Shown: positions 1-10,330 of the stretch, piece after piece
How positions within the stretch are numbered: position 1 is the first letter of the stretch
Layout: each line of letters opens with the position of its first letter
Source of the DNA: Ariolimax columbianus
Lineage: Eukaryota; Mollusca; Gastropoda; Stylommatophora; Arionidae
Reading direction: 5' to 3'
Assembly (NCBI GenBank): GCA_036924085.1
Contig: JAVGWX010000011.1
Coordinates: 40,658,970 to 40,722,969, forward strand
Length of the DNA stretch: 64,000 nt
The notes under the pieces: model-generated
What the model saw: the letters and a program-made list of their open reading frames with translations, nothing else
Database searches by the model: none
Told to the model about the DNA's origin: nothing
Position numbers and translations under genes: made by a program

Positions 1-76
1 CTTTAGTGCCTCTGCTTTTGCACGGAAATTATTGGAATATATTCCCGTTGTTAATACTCGAGTTTTTCTTCTCCTG

Positions 77-296
77 TAAGCAACACTAACATGTTAAGCA
101 TTCATTCACTTCTGAAATTCTAAGCAATACTAACATGTTAAGCATTCATTCACTTCTGAAATTCTAAGCAATACTAACATGTTAAGCATTCATTAACTTC
201 TGAAATTCTAAGCAATACTAACATGTTAAGTATTCATTCACTTCTGAAATTCTAAGCAATACTAATATGTTAAGCATTCATTCACTTCTGAAATTG
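77..296. repeat. 44-bp minisatellite, 5 units
   Basis: Five head-to-tail units begin at 77, 121, 165, 209 and 253. Units differ by only one or two substitutions (for example AACACT versus AATACT near the unit start). Each contains the self-complementary hexamer AACATGTT or its variant. No reading frame of note crosses it. The remaining sequence from 297 to 862 shows nothing I recognise. Confidence 0.95.
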
Positions 297-862
297 GTTC
301 AACTTCAATGAGCGGGTCATGCCAGACGGATACCCAGGCCGCTGTTATACAATGAGCTCACAAACCGGCAGATGCTTACTAGGTGGACAGAAAAAAACGC
401 TGCAGAGCCTCATTGAAAGTGTATCTAACATGCATCAATATTATTGTCCCCTGCTGGAAGATAGTAACACAAGATCGTACTACCTGCCGCGGCAGTATCA
501 CTGAAGGTGCTCAGATGGCAGACAATGAAGCCATCGCGGAGGCTCAGCAAAAGCGTGCTGTCTGAAATAACAATACTCACAACAATTCCACAGTCGGCTC
601 CCCGCATTTTCCCCCTGGCTGTGGTTGATATGCCGTTGCAAGATTGGTCTTTACAGCCACCAGAGATCACATATTTTACAGCAATAGCCCGATTCTGTGG
701 CCATCTTCGCTAGTAATGGGCAACGATTATCAGGGTCAAATTATTGTTGTTGAAAACTTAGAGCTACAACATAGAGGTCTCAAAATCTTATCATTGACTG
801 CTGTGTCGTAGTTAGCAGCATGGATGCGATGTCTACGCCATTTTAACCGACAGCGGTAGATG

Positions 863-1204
863 AGACTGACGTCTGGTCAGACAAAATATGACTAAATATA
901 CTGACCAATCCCCCCACCTTACGTCCATGCAGTTCCTCATAGAAACATAATGTTTCCCGGCAGAATGGGTTAAGAGAGGTGGGGAGAGGAATCGGCGTGA
1001 TCCACGTAGTATTAAGCCACACGCGGAAGAAGCCAAGCATTAGAAAATCGCATGGAAGACCCCGTTTGACCTTTATCAGCACGCTTTGAGAATGGCCAAC
1101 TAGAGTGTGAGAGAAGTTGCTGCAACCCGCCACTCAAGGTCCTTTTCAGGGGGTACAAAACAGTAAAGTTACATATCATGACCATTCAACAACAACAACA
1201 GCAG
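863..1204 (+). mobile_element. Family X copy 1 (non-autonomous interspersed repeat)
   Basis: This is one of about ten copies of a ~340-bp repeat. The 5' end resembles AGACTAACGTCTGGTCAG, the middle contains the conserved stretch CGTGATCCACGTAGTA, and the 3' end runs through GCACAAAAGAGTAA to a (CAA)n tail, here at 1187-1204. No protein is encoded. Other copies lie near 7.3, 14.2, 17.0/20.8, 33.2, 34.0, 41.1, 46.8, 48.3 and 57.0 kb in both orientations. The class is unknown: the CAA tail suggests retroposition, while an internal tandem-repeat block recalls Helitron-derived elements of bivalves. Confidence 0.85.
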
Positions 1205-2917
1205 CCTGACACATCTGATTTTCAACACGCCATTATTGTTCGGATTTGCCATCCATCTTCGATTTCGAAACTCGTAGCTACACTACATTGTTGCCGTCTT
1301 TTTCCAGTGCTGCCACTTGGAGGCGGGATATGGTCATGGTCAGTTATAGGTCACCGACCCTGATGCAAGCATCCATCTATGAGTCCCTGGCTGCTGTTAT
1401 TTCATTCTCTGCTGCACGTTTGACCCAACGGCTGCTGTTAAACTAGTTTTTATTAAGGTATGCGTGTGGTTGCATATGCACGTGCTGCAATTGTGTATGT
1501 GCGTGCATGCACGTGCGTGTTTGTCTATACGGAGAGAGATATTTGGAAACAGTAACAATTAGATGTATTGTCCAGTTCAATAAATTACAGCGGCTCAGTT
1601 TGGCGGAGAGAATACAGTGCCTCCTGGCAACATTATATTAATGTGTATATTAGTTACGTAAGCTTCTTGTTGATCCGCCTTAAAGTCAAATATGGCGCTT
1701 TGCTGTTGAACCGTCACTATTACTTTAATTCCCATCGCTGAAATATACCAGAAAGATTTGCAGGACGGTACAATAGAGGTCGATTGCTCCTGCGATCACA
1801 CGCCCTGTATAGACCAGATTTTTATTTGGCATCCGATTGAGGTAAATATATGTAGCTTAATGAGTGGCTGGACGACAGTCCTTGTGGTGAGAAGAAAGAT
1901 GTTCAACTAACACGACTAACTGCGACTCTACTGGGATATAGCAATGTGAATTTGGTGCTATTAAATGGCTATGAAAAATATCATTTGACAAACTTTATCT
2001 CATTTTTCGTATCTTCCTGCATTCGTCCTGAAAAGGAATGTATGAAGCTTTGTGTCGCAGTTCACAGCTAGACTGTGGTATTTCATGGCACACTGGTTTG
2101 CCTTCACTTTACAGCTTGGTTGACTTAACCGTGACAGCCGTGGGAGTTAAACCCTGTACTTTTGTCGTGCAAAGTGACAGTTAAACCACCGCACTAATCA
2201 AACTCACTGCCAAGAGAGACATCCGCCCAAACACATCTTCAATATGTTACCGATATCGTTGAAATAAGTCAAATAAAAATATTTCTTATCTATATTTAAT
2301 ACCGGAGCTGTTCCCCTGATGGAGAGACCGTGAGGAAACACCTGATGTGCTCTTGTAGAGTTCTACAGAAATGTGTATTTAAATGTAAATCTACTAGAAT
2401 AACGAGCAATTCTTCTTAATGACTTTTTTGTATATGCTTTGAAGTGAGAGAATCCAAACTAATGTCTGTTTCGAACTAGGCCTATATTCTACAGTTGTAA
2501 TTTGAGTGCAAAGAAAGACTTGGTCAGGGGTAAACTATGTTGACAATGTTCGTCTGATCGAATTCATTGAATGTTCTTTTGGTATTGCTTGACACAGAGT
2601 TGGGATCCGCACAAGACCAACTACATTGTGAAGGATCAGATTAAGAGCAGATTAATATAAGGCAGTGCTTTTCTCGGTATACGCGGATATATGCCACAAA
2701 CCAACTTTAAAAAATCACTTGGCTTTGATCCAACTTAGGTGGCTTCTGGGGAGTGAAGAACAACAACACTGTAACATGCCAGGCATGTCACAAGAGGCGA
2801 TTAAGGAGAGTTGGACATGGTACACGTTAATAACTATTGGCCCCAAAATAAATAAAAGACAACGGCCATATTCTTTGGTAGTAGTGGAATGTCTAAGGTA
2901 AATCTGAGTGTACGCAC

Positions 2918-2918
<1 letters not shown>
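1205..2918. other. No gene recognised
   Basis: Positions about 1205-1440 show weak similarity to the second half of repeat family Y (see 33509-33765), including a ggtcaccgaccctga-like stretch, but it is too decayed to be sure. From 1441 to 2918 I see no long reading frame, RNA gene or clear repeat. The stretch is ordinary AT-rich intergenic DNA. Confidence 0.5.

Positions 2919-2996
<78 letters not shown>
2919..2996. repeat. (GTA)n microsatellite
   Basis: About 26 trinucleotide units with interruptions (GTGGTAGAA) near 2968-2977. Poly-Val, poly-Tyr, poly-Thr and poly-Leu frames across it on both strands are artefacts. LINE A1 coding sequence starts within a few bases of its right edge. Confidence 0.97.
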
Positions 2997-3001
2997 AACA
3001 T

Positions 3002-5172
3002 GAAGCGCACAGGGAATACCAGAGGGGCACACCATCTCCGGCAGCAAAAGCTGCCTTCAATACTGCTCGCAAAGCTGTCCAGACCAGGCTTAGAGAGATG
3101 CAAGACTCCTGGCTCAGCAAAAGAGCTGACGCAATTGAGATGTTCGCCGAGCGTTATGACACAAAACGATTTTACGAGGCACTGAAATCTCTCTACGGCC
3201 CGCAGCCCTCTAGTAATACTCCAGTTCGCAGTGCGGATGGGGTACTGCTAACAGATAAGGTTCAGATTCTAGAGAGATGGGCAGACCACTTCTGCAAAAT
3301 ACTAAACCACCCATCGTCCATAAATGAAGAGGCCATCCAGCGAATGCCGCAGGTGTAACTGAACCTGGCGTTGGATGAAGTCATTACTGAGGAGGAAGTC
3401 GATAGGGCAATCAGTTCACTATCTATAGGAAAAGCTCCAGGAGCTGATGCAATACCAGCAGAGGTATATAAGACAGCTGGCCCATCCCTCATCAGAAGGA
3501 TCACTGAACTCTTCTGTCACATGTGGACTGAAGGTAAAATTCCGCAGCAGCTAAAGGACGCCTCAATCGTTCACCTGTACAAAAGAAAAGGCAACCGTCA
3601 GGAATGCTACAATCATCGTGGAATATCGCTACTCTCCGTAGCAGGCAAGATCCTAGCGCGCTTACTGCTAAACAGGCTCAACAAAAACCTTGAACAAAGC
3701 CACCCACCTCCCAGAAAGCCAATGTGGATTCAGAGCCGGAAGAGGAACAGTGGACATGATTTTTGCCGCTCGCCAAGTACAAGAGAAGTGTCGAGAACAA
3801 AATCAGGCCTTGTACACCACATTTATTGATTTGACAAAGGCATTTGATACAGTTAACAGAGGAGGGCTGTGGATGATATTGTCCAAGTTTGGCTGCCCCA
3901 ACAAGCTCATAACAATGGTGAAACAGCTACACGAAGGCATGTGTGCTCGTGTACTGGACAGTGTTGCAATCTCTAAAACGTTTCTAGTATCAAACGGAGT
4001 AAAACAAGGATGTGTACTCGCCCCGACTTTGTTCAGCATGATGTTCGCGGCCACGATGACAGACACCTTCAGATCATTGGAGCTTGGAATACCCATAAAG
4101 TACCAAACAGATAGCAAGTTTCTCAATTCCAGAAGAATGAAGGCCAAAACCAGTGGCTGGCGACATAATCAGGGAACTTGTATTTGCTGACGACTGCGCT
4201 CTAATGAGCAACTCAGAACTGAACATGCAGGTTGGAATGGACCAGTTCTCTGCCGCATATATGCCCAAAAAACAGAGGTCATGTACCAACCAGCACCAGG
4301 CATGCCGTACACAAAACCAGAGACTACAGTCAGCGGGCAGACGTTGAATGCCGTAGACAAATTCACATATCTGGGCAGCACGCTGTCGAGATCTGTCAGC
4401 CTAGACGATGAGGTGGCAAGCAGAATAGCAAAGGCCAGCACCACCTTTGGTAGAATGCGCTCGATGGTCTGGGCACGTCGTGGCATCAGCGTCAAGACCA
4501 AACTCAAAGTCTACCGTGCAACCATCATTCCAACCCTACTATACGCTTGCGAAAGCTGGACTGTATACTCTGGACATGCAAGGAGGTTAAACCACTTCCA
4601 CACAGTTTGCCTGAGGCGAATATTCCACATCCGATGGCAAGATCGTGTCACTGACATCGAGGTTCTCTCGAGGGCTAACATTCCCAGCATCCATGCACTG
4701 CTAGAAAAAGCACGACTAGGATGGGCCGGACACCTCGTCCGTATGTCAGACGATCGGCTCCCAAAGAAGCTTCTCTACGGCGAGCTGAGAGAGGGATGGC
4801 GCGAGAGAGGGCGCCCAAGGAAACGTTTTAAAGACGATCTGAAAGACTCACTAAAAAGTTGCCAGATAGACATCGACACCTGGGAATGTCTTGCGCAAAA
4901 CAGATCTGACTGGAGAAGCGCAGTCAAATCGGGTGTAGCTGCCGGTGAAGACGACCGTGTTGTGAAAGCCCAGAGCAGACGCGAGACGCGGAAATCCCGA
5001 GCAACGGGAACACCATCCCCTTCTACAAACCTCGTGTGCCCGATATGTAGCAGATGTTTTCGTGCTCGCATTGGCCTGTTCAGCCCCATGCGCACCCACA
5101 CCGAACAGGGAAATCTGTGACAAGGATGATGTCGGCGGTCCTCATCGACAACGATGGACAGCTATTATAACC
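3002..5172 (+). mobile_element. LINE A1: non-LTR retrotransposon, 5'-truncated, RT plus C-terminal zinc finger
   Basis: This is the longest copy of LINE family A. Translation is open from the first base and runs through a reverse transcriptase domain. Motif A is at FIDLTKAFD (about 3826), motif B is GVKQGCVLAPTLF (about 4000) and motif C is LVFADDC (about 4180). A thumb/C-terminal region follows with YLGST, a LLYACESWT block and a WAGHLVRMSD block. The protein ends in a C2H2-like finger (C-x2-C-x12-H-x3-H frame) and stops at 5118-5120. It is broken by a stop at 3356-3358, frameshifts near 3700 and 4147, and a ~26-bp deletion near 4258. The endonuclease half is absent. Other copies show a 3' tail of TTA repeats; here it is GCTATTATA. 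Clade not assigned. Confidence 0.93.
4281..5120 (+). pseudogene. LINE A1 reverse transcriptase C-terminal segment (279 codons)
   Basis: This is the longest intact stretch of LINE A1. It starts just after the small deletion that removed the codons between MDQFSAA and KKTEVMY (both retained in copy A2). It covers the region after the catalytic FADD motif: YLGSTLSRSVSLDDE, KLKVYRATIIPTLLYACESW, and a basic arginine-rich stretch (RERGRPRKRFKDDLKDSLKS). The terminal finger reads CPICSRCFRARIGLFS with the expected first histidine replaced by proline (GLFSPMRTH). As copy A3 keeps that histidine, the A1 finger is mutated. It would act, in a full element, in target-primed reverse transcription in the nucleus. 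Confidence 0.9.
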
Positions 5173-6429
5173 TAGACGTTTGAGCGGATATGCTAACTAT
5201 AGTACTACTGTTTCTAGATATGCTCTTATTGTATCTTCAACTCCTGGACCATGATCCACAGATAATATGAAGTAATGCTTAGCTGGAAATATCAGATTAA
5301 TACTGTCCTCATCAATATAATGTTTTATGACTAGGGATTGTCCATCAATTTCATCTATGTGTGTATTTGAGCACTTTATCTGTGTTTTCTTAACGAGAGA
5401 TGGTCGAAATGTTTTGCACTTTAGTAAGAAGGAGTCAAGGCACATCTATTCTCCACCTTCCTGGTGATTTGATTGCTGAATTCTTCCGTCGTGTTTCAAA
5501 ACCACGTCTCCAGCACAGTAATCAGGTCTTGGACGTCATAAAACGTGCGTGTATGAAATCATTTCTCATTCCACCATACTTGGCACCTAGTGACTTCTTC
5601 CTGTTCCTAAACATGAAGAAAATTAATATAAGTACTGTTTGTAAATAAGTGTTTGTGTTCTCGTCTCGGTGCAGTATCTGACCATACCCATTTTTTATGT
5701 TGATTAAATTTAATTTTAGTGAACTTGAAACATTTTTTTAAATTTATTTTTTCTTACCAAACATATGGAATCACCTTCGTGATCGTAGTTTCTCTGACGT
5801 CCTGGATTTGATTACTGAACTCTAGACCCGGTTCCGGGCACAGACGGAGGAGTTCTACTACCAGGGTACCAGAAATGTCAAGAAATGATAGGAGAAGTGT
5901 ATCGCCTTGCAGGATCAATACACATAGACGGAATACAGTTCACACCAATTTCCAGATAAGTGCGTTGACTCCTACATACTATAGATCAAAACATTTCGAC
6001 CCTAGATTGAATTTCTACATCTCCTGCCCACGATGTTTCGCTTGGTTACAATGTTTTCCAGAAATCACTTTCTGGGTCTGTGTTTATTTTATTATTCCCA
6101 AACTGATTACAATTTGTAATTTTAAAGTCTAATAAACCTCGCTCGTCTTCCTATTACTGTAGTCACCAATAATGTTCTAATATTATTTGCTGAGTGAAGT
6201 GGGGCATACATAACAAACCTCTGCACAAAAATGGAGATGAAAGACGTGACCACCGCTCTGAAATGACTTTCTGACCTTCCTAACATAAGGAGGAAATCAT
6301 GTCAATTTTCACTTTAGAAGGTACAAAAGGTATGGTTGTGTGGATGACAGCTATACAGACCTAAAAGCTCCAGGGAATTTATGTTTTGTTCTGTTAACCC
6401 ATAGTTAATCAGTATATCTCAGTAAGGGA
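5173..6429. other. Mostly featureless; short mariner-like remnant
   Basis: The only coding-like signal is at about 5545-5620 on the plus strand, where a frame reads IPPYLAPSDFFLFLNMKK. This resembles the PPYSPDLAP-DFFLFPKLK motif near the C-terminus of mariner transposases, which carries the third catalytic acid. It is only about 18 residues and flanked by unrelated sequence, so it is at best a relic. The rest has no recognisable feature. Confidence 0.4.
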
Positions 6430-7060
6430 CGAAGAGTGTAAATGCTGATGGTTCCTGTAGCTCGCTGGTTGAACCCCGTCCTGCTACGCGCTCTTACGAG
6501 TCCTTCTCTGCTGTACCCGCGTTTGACTTCAAAATCCTACAATCTGTACATTTTTGGTTCATCGACTGGAGTGTTTTCATCTAACATGCGGTCGTTGATC
6601 AGTTTCAAAATGTCAGCTCTATCAGCATGTCAGTTCTTAAATTTTTACAAACCTCATCATGGTCAGACCAGTAGGTCCACCCAAGTTCCCAGAGGTTCGA
6701 GGTCTTCATGTGCACTATCCACTAATACCACATCCAATCCGTTTCCGCCTTATAATGAAAAGATTGATAACCAAAGACGAATATGGCTCTCATTAAAGAG
6801 GTGGTCCAAAATAGCCACCTCAGTGTCGAGGTCACTTCCAAGGCTTCCTTCCTGATGCTGAACGTTGATGTCAAATAGGTATCGCTCCTGCCAGCACGAA
6901 CCCTGCCTCTTATTCTACTATATAATCCCCAACCGGTTATCTTATCGGATAACACAGATACATCGGTGTATATGCTAGCATGAGATGTCTGGAGATTTTC
7001 ACTTATTAGTTGTCTAACTTCGAGGTACATTTTCCCACTGAATCAATCTCTGAATGGAAT
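6430..7060 (-). mobile_element. RNase H LINE remnant (family N4, copy 1)
   Basis: On the minus strand, 7030-6722 translates to an RNase H-like domain: IYTDVSVLSDKITGWGLYS (usual YTDGS with glycine changed to valine), then a strand-helix region with SIRKEALEVTSTLRWL supplying the conserved glutamate. The third acidic position is not preserved (FVFGYQSF where VTDSQS is usual). Downstream at about 6630-6440 the frame reads DRADILKLINDRMLDE and KRGYSREGLVRARSRTGFNQRAT, matching the second copy at 47.5-47.8 kb almost motif for motif. RNase H 3' of RT is typical of I/Nimb-group LINEs. No RT remains here. Plus-strand frames over it are shadows. Confidence 0.75.
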
Positions 7061-7266
7061 TCTCACCGCAAATTGATAAAGATTCGGTGGTAGTCCATCA
7101 GTTTATCTCCAGTTTGAAAGTATTCTTCCTCTTTGATTATAGACCCTATTGTGGTTACCTGACCAATCGTTCTCTCTGACTGAACGATTGATTAAATGCG
7201 TCTCTTGGTTCCGGAATATTGCAATGTAACATCAATATCAATCATCAAGGGCAACGAGAGGGAGAA

Positions 7267-8233
7267 AGACTAACGTCTGGTCAGGCACAACTGGCTGATC
7301 GGAAATGTTAGTCAGGGTCAGGCGAAACATACTGATCGAACATGTTAGTCTGGGTCAGGCGAAAATACTGATCAAGACCCCCACCTCGACTTCCTCGCAG
7401 TTTTCTCTGGAAACGAGCTGTTCGTCTTGACAGTCTGGTTAACGAGGTGGGGTATCGACGAAATCCGCGTAGAAGTGAGCGACACACATTTGAAGCCAAA
7501 CATAGCACAACCATCTGGAGGACCCCAGTCCAACGTCATCAGCTCGGGATGTGAAGAAAGCTACTGTAACCCGTCACTCAGGTCAGGTCAGATCAGATCA
7601 TAACGTAACCGGTGAGGTCGTTGCGGCACACATGAAGACATCCTCACAACCCCACGTCACCGTTTTCTGTCAGCGGCCGCTGCCTCTGCCTCTTCTGGTC
7701 GGAGATTGGTCCATTGTTTTATGTTGTCCTCCCACCTCTTTTCGGGACGACCTCTTTGCCGTCTACCTTGCACCTCTCCATGGAGGATCGTATTTGCAAG
7801 ACCATTTGATCTCGATATGTGACCGTACAAAGCTTATTTCCTTCTTTTGACAGTTGCCAAGAGGTCTTCAAAAGGCCCTAATGATGTTGTAATTCTATCT
7901 CGTATTTCCTCATTTATAACCCGATCTTTGTACGTGACGTTTAAAATTCTTCGGAAACATCTCATCTCCAAGGCCTGTATTCTTCGTTGAAGGTCAGCTG
8001 TAACTGTCCATGTCTCTTATGCATATAGGAATATTGACAGCACCATTAATCTGATTTTCGTGCATAGTGCTTACCGTTTATCTTGCCAGATTCTGTTAAG
8101 CCGTGCAAGCGCGCTATTGTCTGTGCTATTCTGGCCAACACCTCACATTTTGACCCGTCACTAAACACCCTTTACAGAGCTTACACATGTGTAAACTTAC
8201 TCATTGTAGGCATTCATCAACAACAGCAACAAG
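7267..8233 (+). mobile_element. Family X copy 2, split by LINE R1
   Basis: The 5' part (7267-7578) has two 38-bp-type repeats followed by the X body. It breaks off after ACCCGTCACT and resumes at 8153 with the same ten bases, then continues through a degraded end (ctaaacaccctttacag...) to a CAA-rich tail at about 8216-8233. The intervening 574 bp is a separate LINE fragment on the opposite strand. This copy therefore provides an empty-site comparison for the LINE insertion. Confidence 0.85.
7579..8152 (-). mobile_element. LINE R1, 574-bp 5'-truncated insertion
   Basis: This is flanked by a perfect 10-bp TSD, ACCCGTCACT, at 7569-7578 and 8153-8162. On the minus strand, decayed coding begins at the DGSKCEVLA position and proceeds through MRCFRR-type and TYKD-type motifs to the 3' end near 7610, then a tail of diverged ACCTG pentanucleotides (7579-7600). 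It is about 90% alike in layout to R2 at 14.8-15.4 kb. The family carries RT thumb/C-terminal motifs only. The usual 5' truncation of LINE insertions explains the missing RT core. Confidence 0.85.
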
Positions 8234-8315
8234 AGCCACGAAAGTGGTAGCATTGTAATCTCACTACTAGCACCAACATTGTCTCACTATATACGGGCAT
8301 GGGCGACATTTTCAA
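8234..8315. other. Spacer
   Basis: Short stretch between the X tail and a LINE RT fragment; nothing recognised. Confidence 0.5.
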
Positions 8316-8726
8316 ATGCGACTGGTCGCTGTGTTAGATAATGGTGCCGTGATATTTGCTTCAGTATTCCACATTCCTTCAACTACATTCAATGGTCAAG
8401 AACAGGCATTTGACTGGGTAAACAGATGTAAGCTGGATGTAATGGGTGAATATGGTGTGGAAGGTCAATTACTGTTTGGCATCTCCGCCTTGTTCGTAAA
8501 AAACGAAGCCGCAGTACAAACAAATACCGGTATGGCAAATTGGTTTCCGGTGTTGAGTGGTGTACGACAGGAGTGTATTTTGGAGTCCACATTTGGAATG
8601 CGGAGTAAGGCCCATATTGTCTTGACCAACGATACAGTAGAGATGGTGTGTCCAATGGGGCGTAGGCCGCCAATACTTCACATACATTTCCTGTCACAGA
8701 TTCCCAATTTTGTTAGGCTGGCTTGA
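8316..8726 (+). pseudogene. LINE reverse transcriptase fragment (palm)
   Basis: A 136-codon frame whose central part (about 8385-8590) matches LINE RT motifs. QEQAFDWVNRCKLD is motif A with its catalytic Asp. VMGEYGVEGQLLFGISAL follows, then NWFPVLSGVRQEC, corresponding to the GVRQGC of motif B with Gly changed to Glu. The frame then loses similarity after about 8600. No motif C is visible. The family is different from LINE A, B, CR1 and N1 in this window. The first ~20 residues and the last ~40 are probably not element-derived. There is no reason to regard it as a host gene. Confidence 0.75.
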
Positions 8727-8956
8727 CCTTGGAACCGTTTGCAATCGAACAAATGCCCCGACTCTCAACTGGGATTAAGTCTATAGTTAGTCAGGCACTG
8801 CCCTAATCACTGCGGTATCACGAACCCACGTACATACCGACTTTTGGTATGTTTAAATATGCATTTCTAATTATAGGAGCATACACCGGTCCAGGGAGTT
8901 CCAGATATGTACAACAATTAACTAATTCACGTTTCCGCAGAGCGCAGAGCAGTCAC

Positions 8957-9102
8957 GCACACACACACACACACACACACACAACACACACACACGCAGC
9001 ACATACAAATACAGCACACATACACAGACACACACCTTCTTATGCAACGATATAACAAATAAATAGAGAAAGAGAAAGAGAACAAGAGTGAGTAAAAAAG
9101 CC

Positions 9103-9189
<87 letters not shown>

Positions 9190-9190
9190 A
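8957..9190. repeat. (CA)n and (GA)n/(GACA)n microsatellites
   Basis: (CA)n lies at 8957-9035 with interruptions. An imperfect GA tract with an internal (GACA)n block lies at 9100-9190. Leu/Ser-rich minus-strand frames over it are artefacts. From 9191 to 9553 nothing is recognised. Confidence 0.95.
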
Positions 9191-9553
9191 GTGATGCATA
9201 CTCAGTTGTTTTAATCACGATTATGTGATTAGTTCCGGCGATACTACAATGGTTTCGCTTTATTTGGTTCTGTGCAACCTATTTTATTTCTTCTCTGTTC
9301 GATTTGAAGAGGATGTTATGGCGCTGAGTTGTAGCTTACAGTGAGGCTAAGCTATCTGCTATTTTACCCCGACAAATTTGATTTCATCTAGATTTGATGG
9401 TACCGTGTTTGCCTCCCCACTGCGATCCCTACTCTGTAAGCTTGACTTCTCTAGTGCAGCTTCATTCAGGGCCGCATCTTTGAGGCTGACAAAGGTCTTA
9501 GTCAGCTCTGGGTAGCTGACATTGATGCAAACAACAATTAGTCGCTGGATTTT

Positions 9554-9660
9554 GGCAGCTCACTCACTGTGCTGGGTTTTTGGCTGGGGTTTGGCAGCTC
9601 ACTCACTGTGCTGGGTATTTGGCTGGAGTTTGGCAGCTCACTCACTGTGCTGGGTATTAG
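9554..9660. repeat. 39-bp tandem repeat, 2.7 units
   Basis: Units starting GGCAGCTCACTCACTGTGC begin at 9554, 9593 and 9632. Confidence 0.93.
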
Positions 9661-9728
9661 GCCCTAGACGTAATATGGACACTCACACATGAAGAATACG
9701 ACGTACATACGAAATGAACCAACATTAC

Positions 9729-9988
9729 GGTTTAACCTAGTTCTATTTACTCTAGTTTAAGAATCAACGCCATTGCCCACGGTTTAACCTAGTTCTGTTT
9801 ATTCTAGTTTAAGAATCAACGTCATTGCCCACGGTTTAACCTAGTTCTGTTTACTCTAGTTTAAGAATCAACGCCATTGCCCACGGTTTAATCTAAGTCT
9901 GTTTACTCTAGTTTAAGAATCAACGTCATTGTCCACGGTTTAACCTAGTTCTGTTTACTCTAGTTTAAGAATCAACGTCATTGCACAC
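9729..9988. repeat. 52-bp minisatellite, 5 units
   Basis: Units beginning GGTTTAACCTAGTTCTGTTT start at 9729, 9781, 9833, 9885 and 9937, with only a few substitutions. Units end in CATTGCCCAC. The array is compact, with sharp edges. Confidence 0.96.
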
Positions 9989-10105
9989 GGTTTAAACAAA
10001 AAGTGCTGTGTGCTTCTCCAAATTATTTCTGCGCAGTGCACGAGTTCCGTAGCACCGGCGAGGATCATATAATACATTGGAATATTTTTAACCTAATGTT
10101 TAATT

Positions 10106-10330
10106 TGACCGGGCAGCGGCCGTTAAGCCTACTCTTTTTGATCTCCAACTGCCGAGGGTTTTTTAACGGACGTGACAGTGAAAAGGGACGTCCGATTTCT
10201 TCTACCCACAGATCCGTGGAAACACCAGCAATTCCATATGAACAGATCTCGGTCTCACCGTTACTTGAGCCAGCAATCTCCAGCACCCAGGGTCGACGTC
10301 TTAACTCGAGACCACTCAGTACCCAATAGT
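10106..10330 (-). mobile_element. tRNA-derived SINE (SINE2), copy 1
   Basis: Read on the minus strand, the head contains an A-box-like TGGTCTCGAGTTAAGACG and a degenerate B-box-like GGCTCAAGTAAC about 40 bases on. The body ends in AGTAGGCTTAACGGCCGCTG at about 10129-10110. A second copy at 59873-60095 shares the head spacing and this 3' block, so it is a dispersed family and not a tRNA gene. Roughly 220 bp, as expected for a SINE. The class assignment rests on box-like motifs only. Confidence 0.6.

Noticed and set aside
2715..3185. Long Tyr, Thr, Leu and Val homopolymer-like frames
   Set aside because: They are translations of the (GTA)n tract in different phases.
6442..6855. 137-codon plus-strand frame
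   Set aside because: Antisense shadow of the RNase H LINE on the minus strand, which shows recognisable motifs in sense.
8922..9218. Leu/Ser-rich minus-strand frames of 90-98 codons
   Set aside because: Entirely produced by (CA)n and (GA)n microsatellites.
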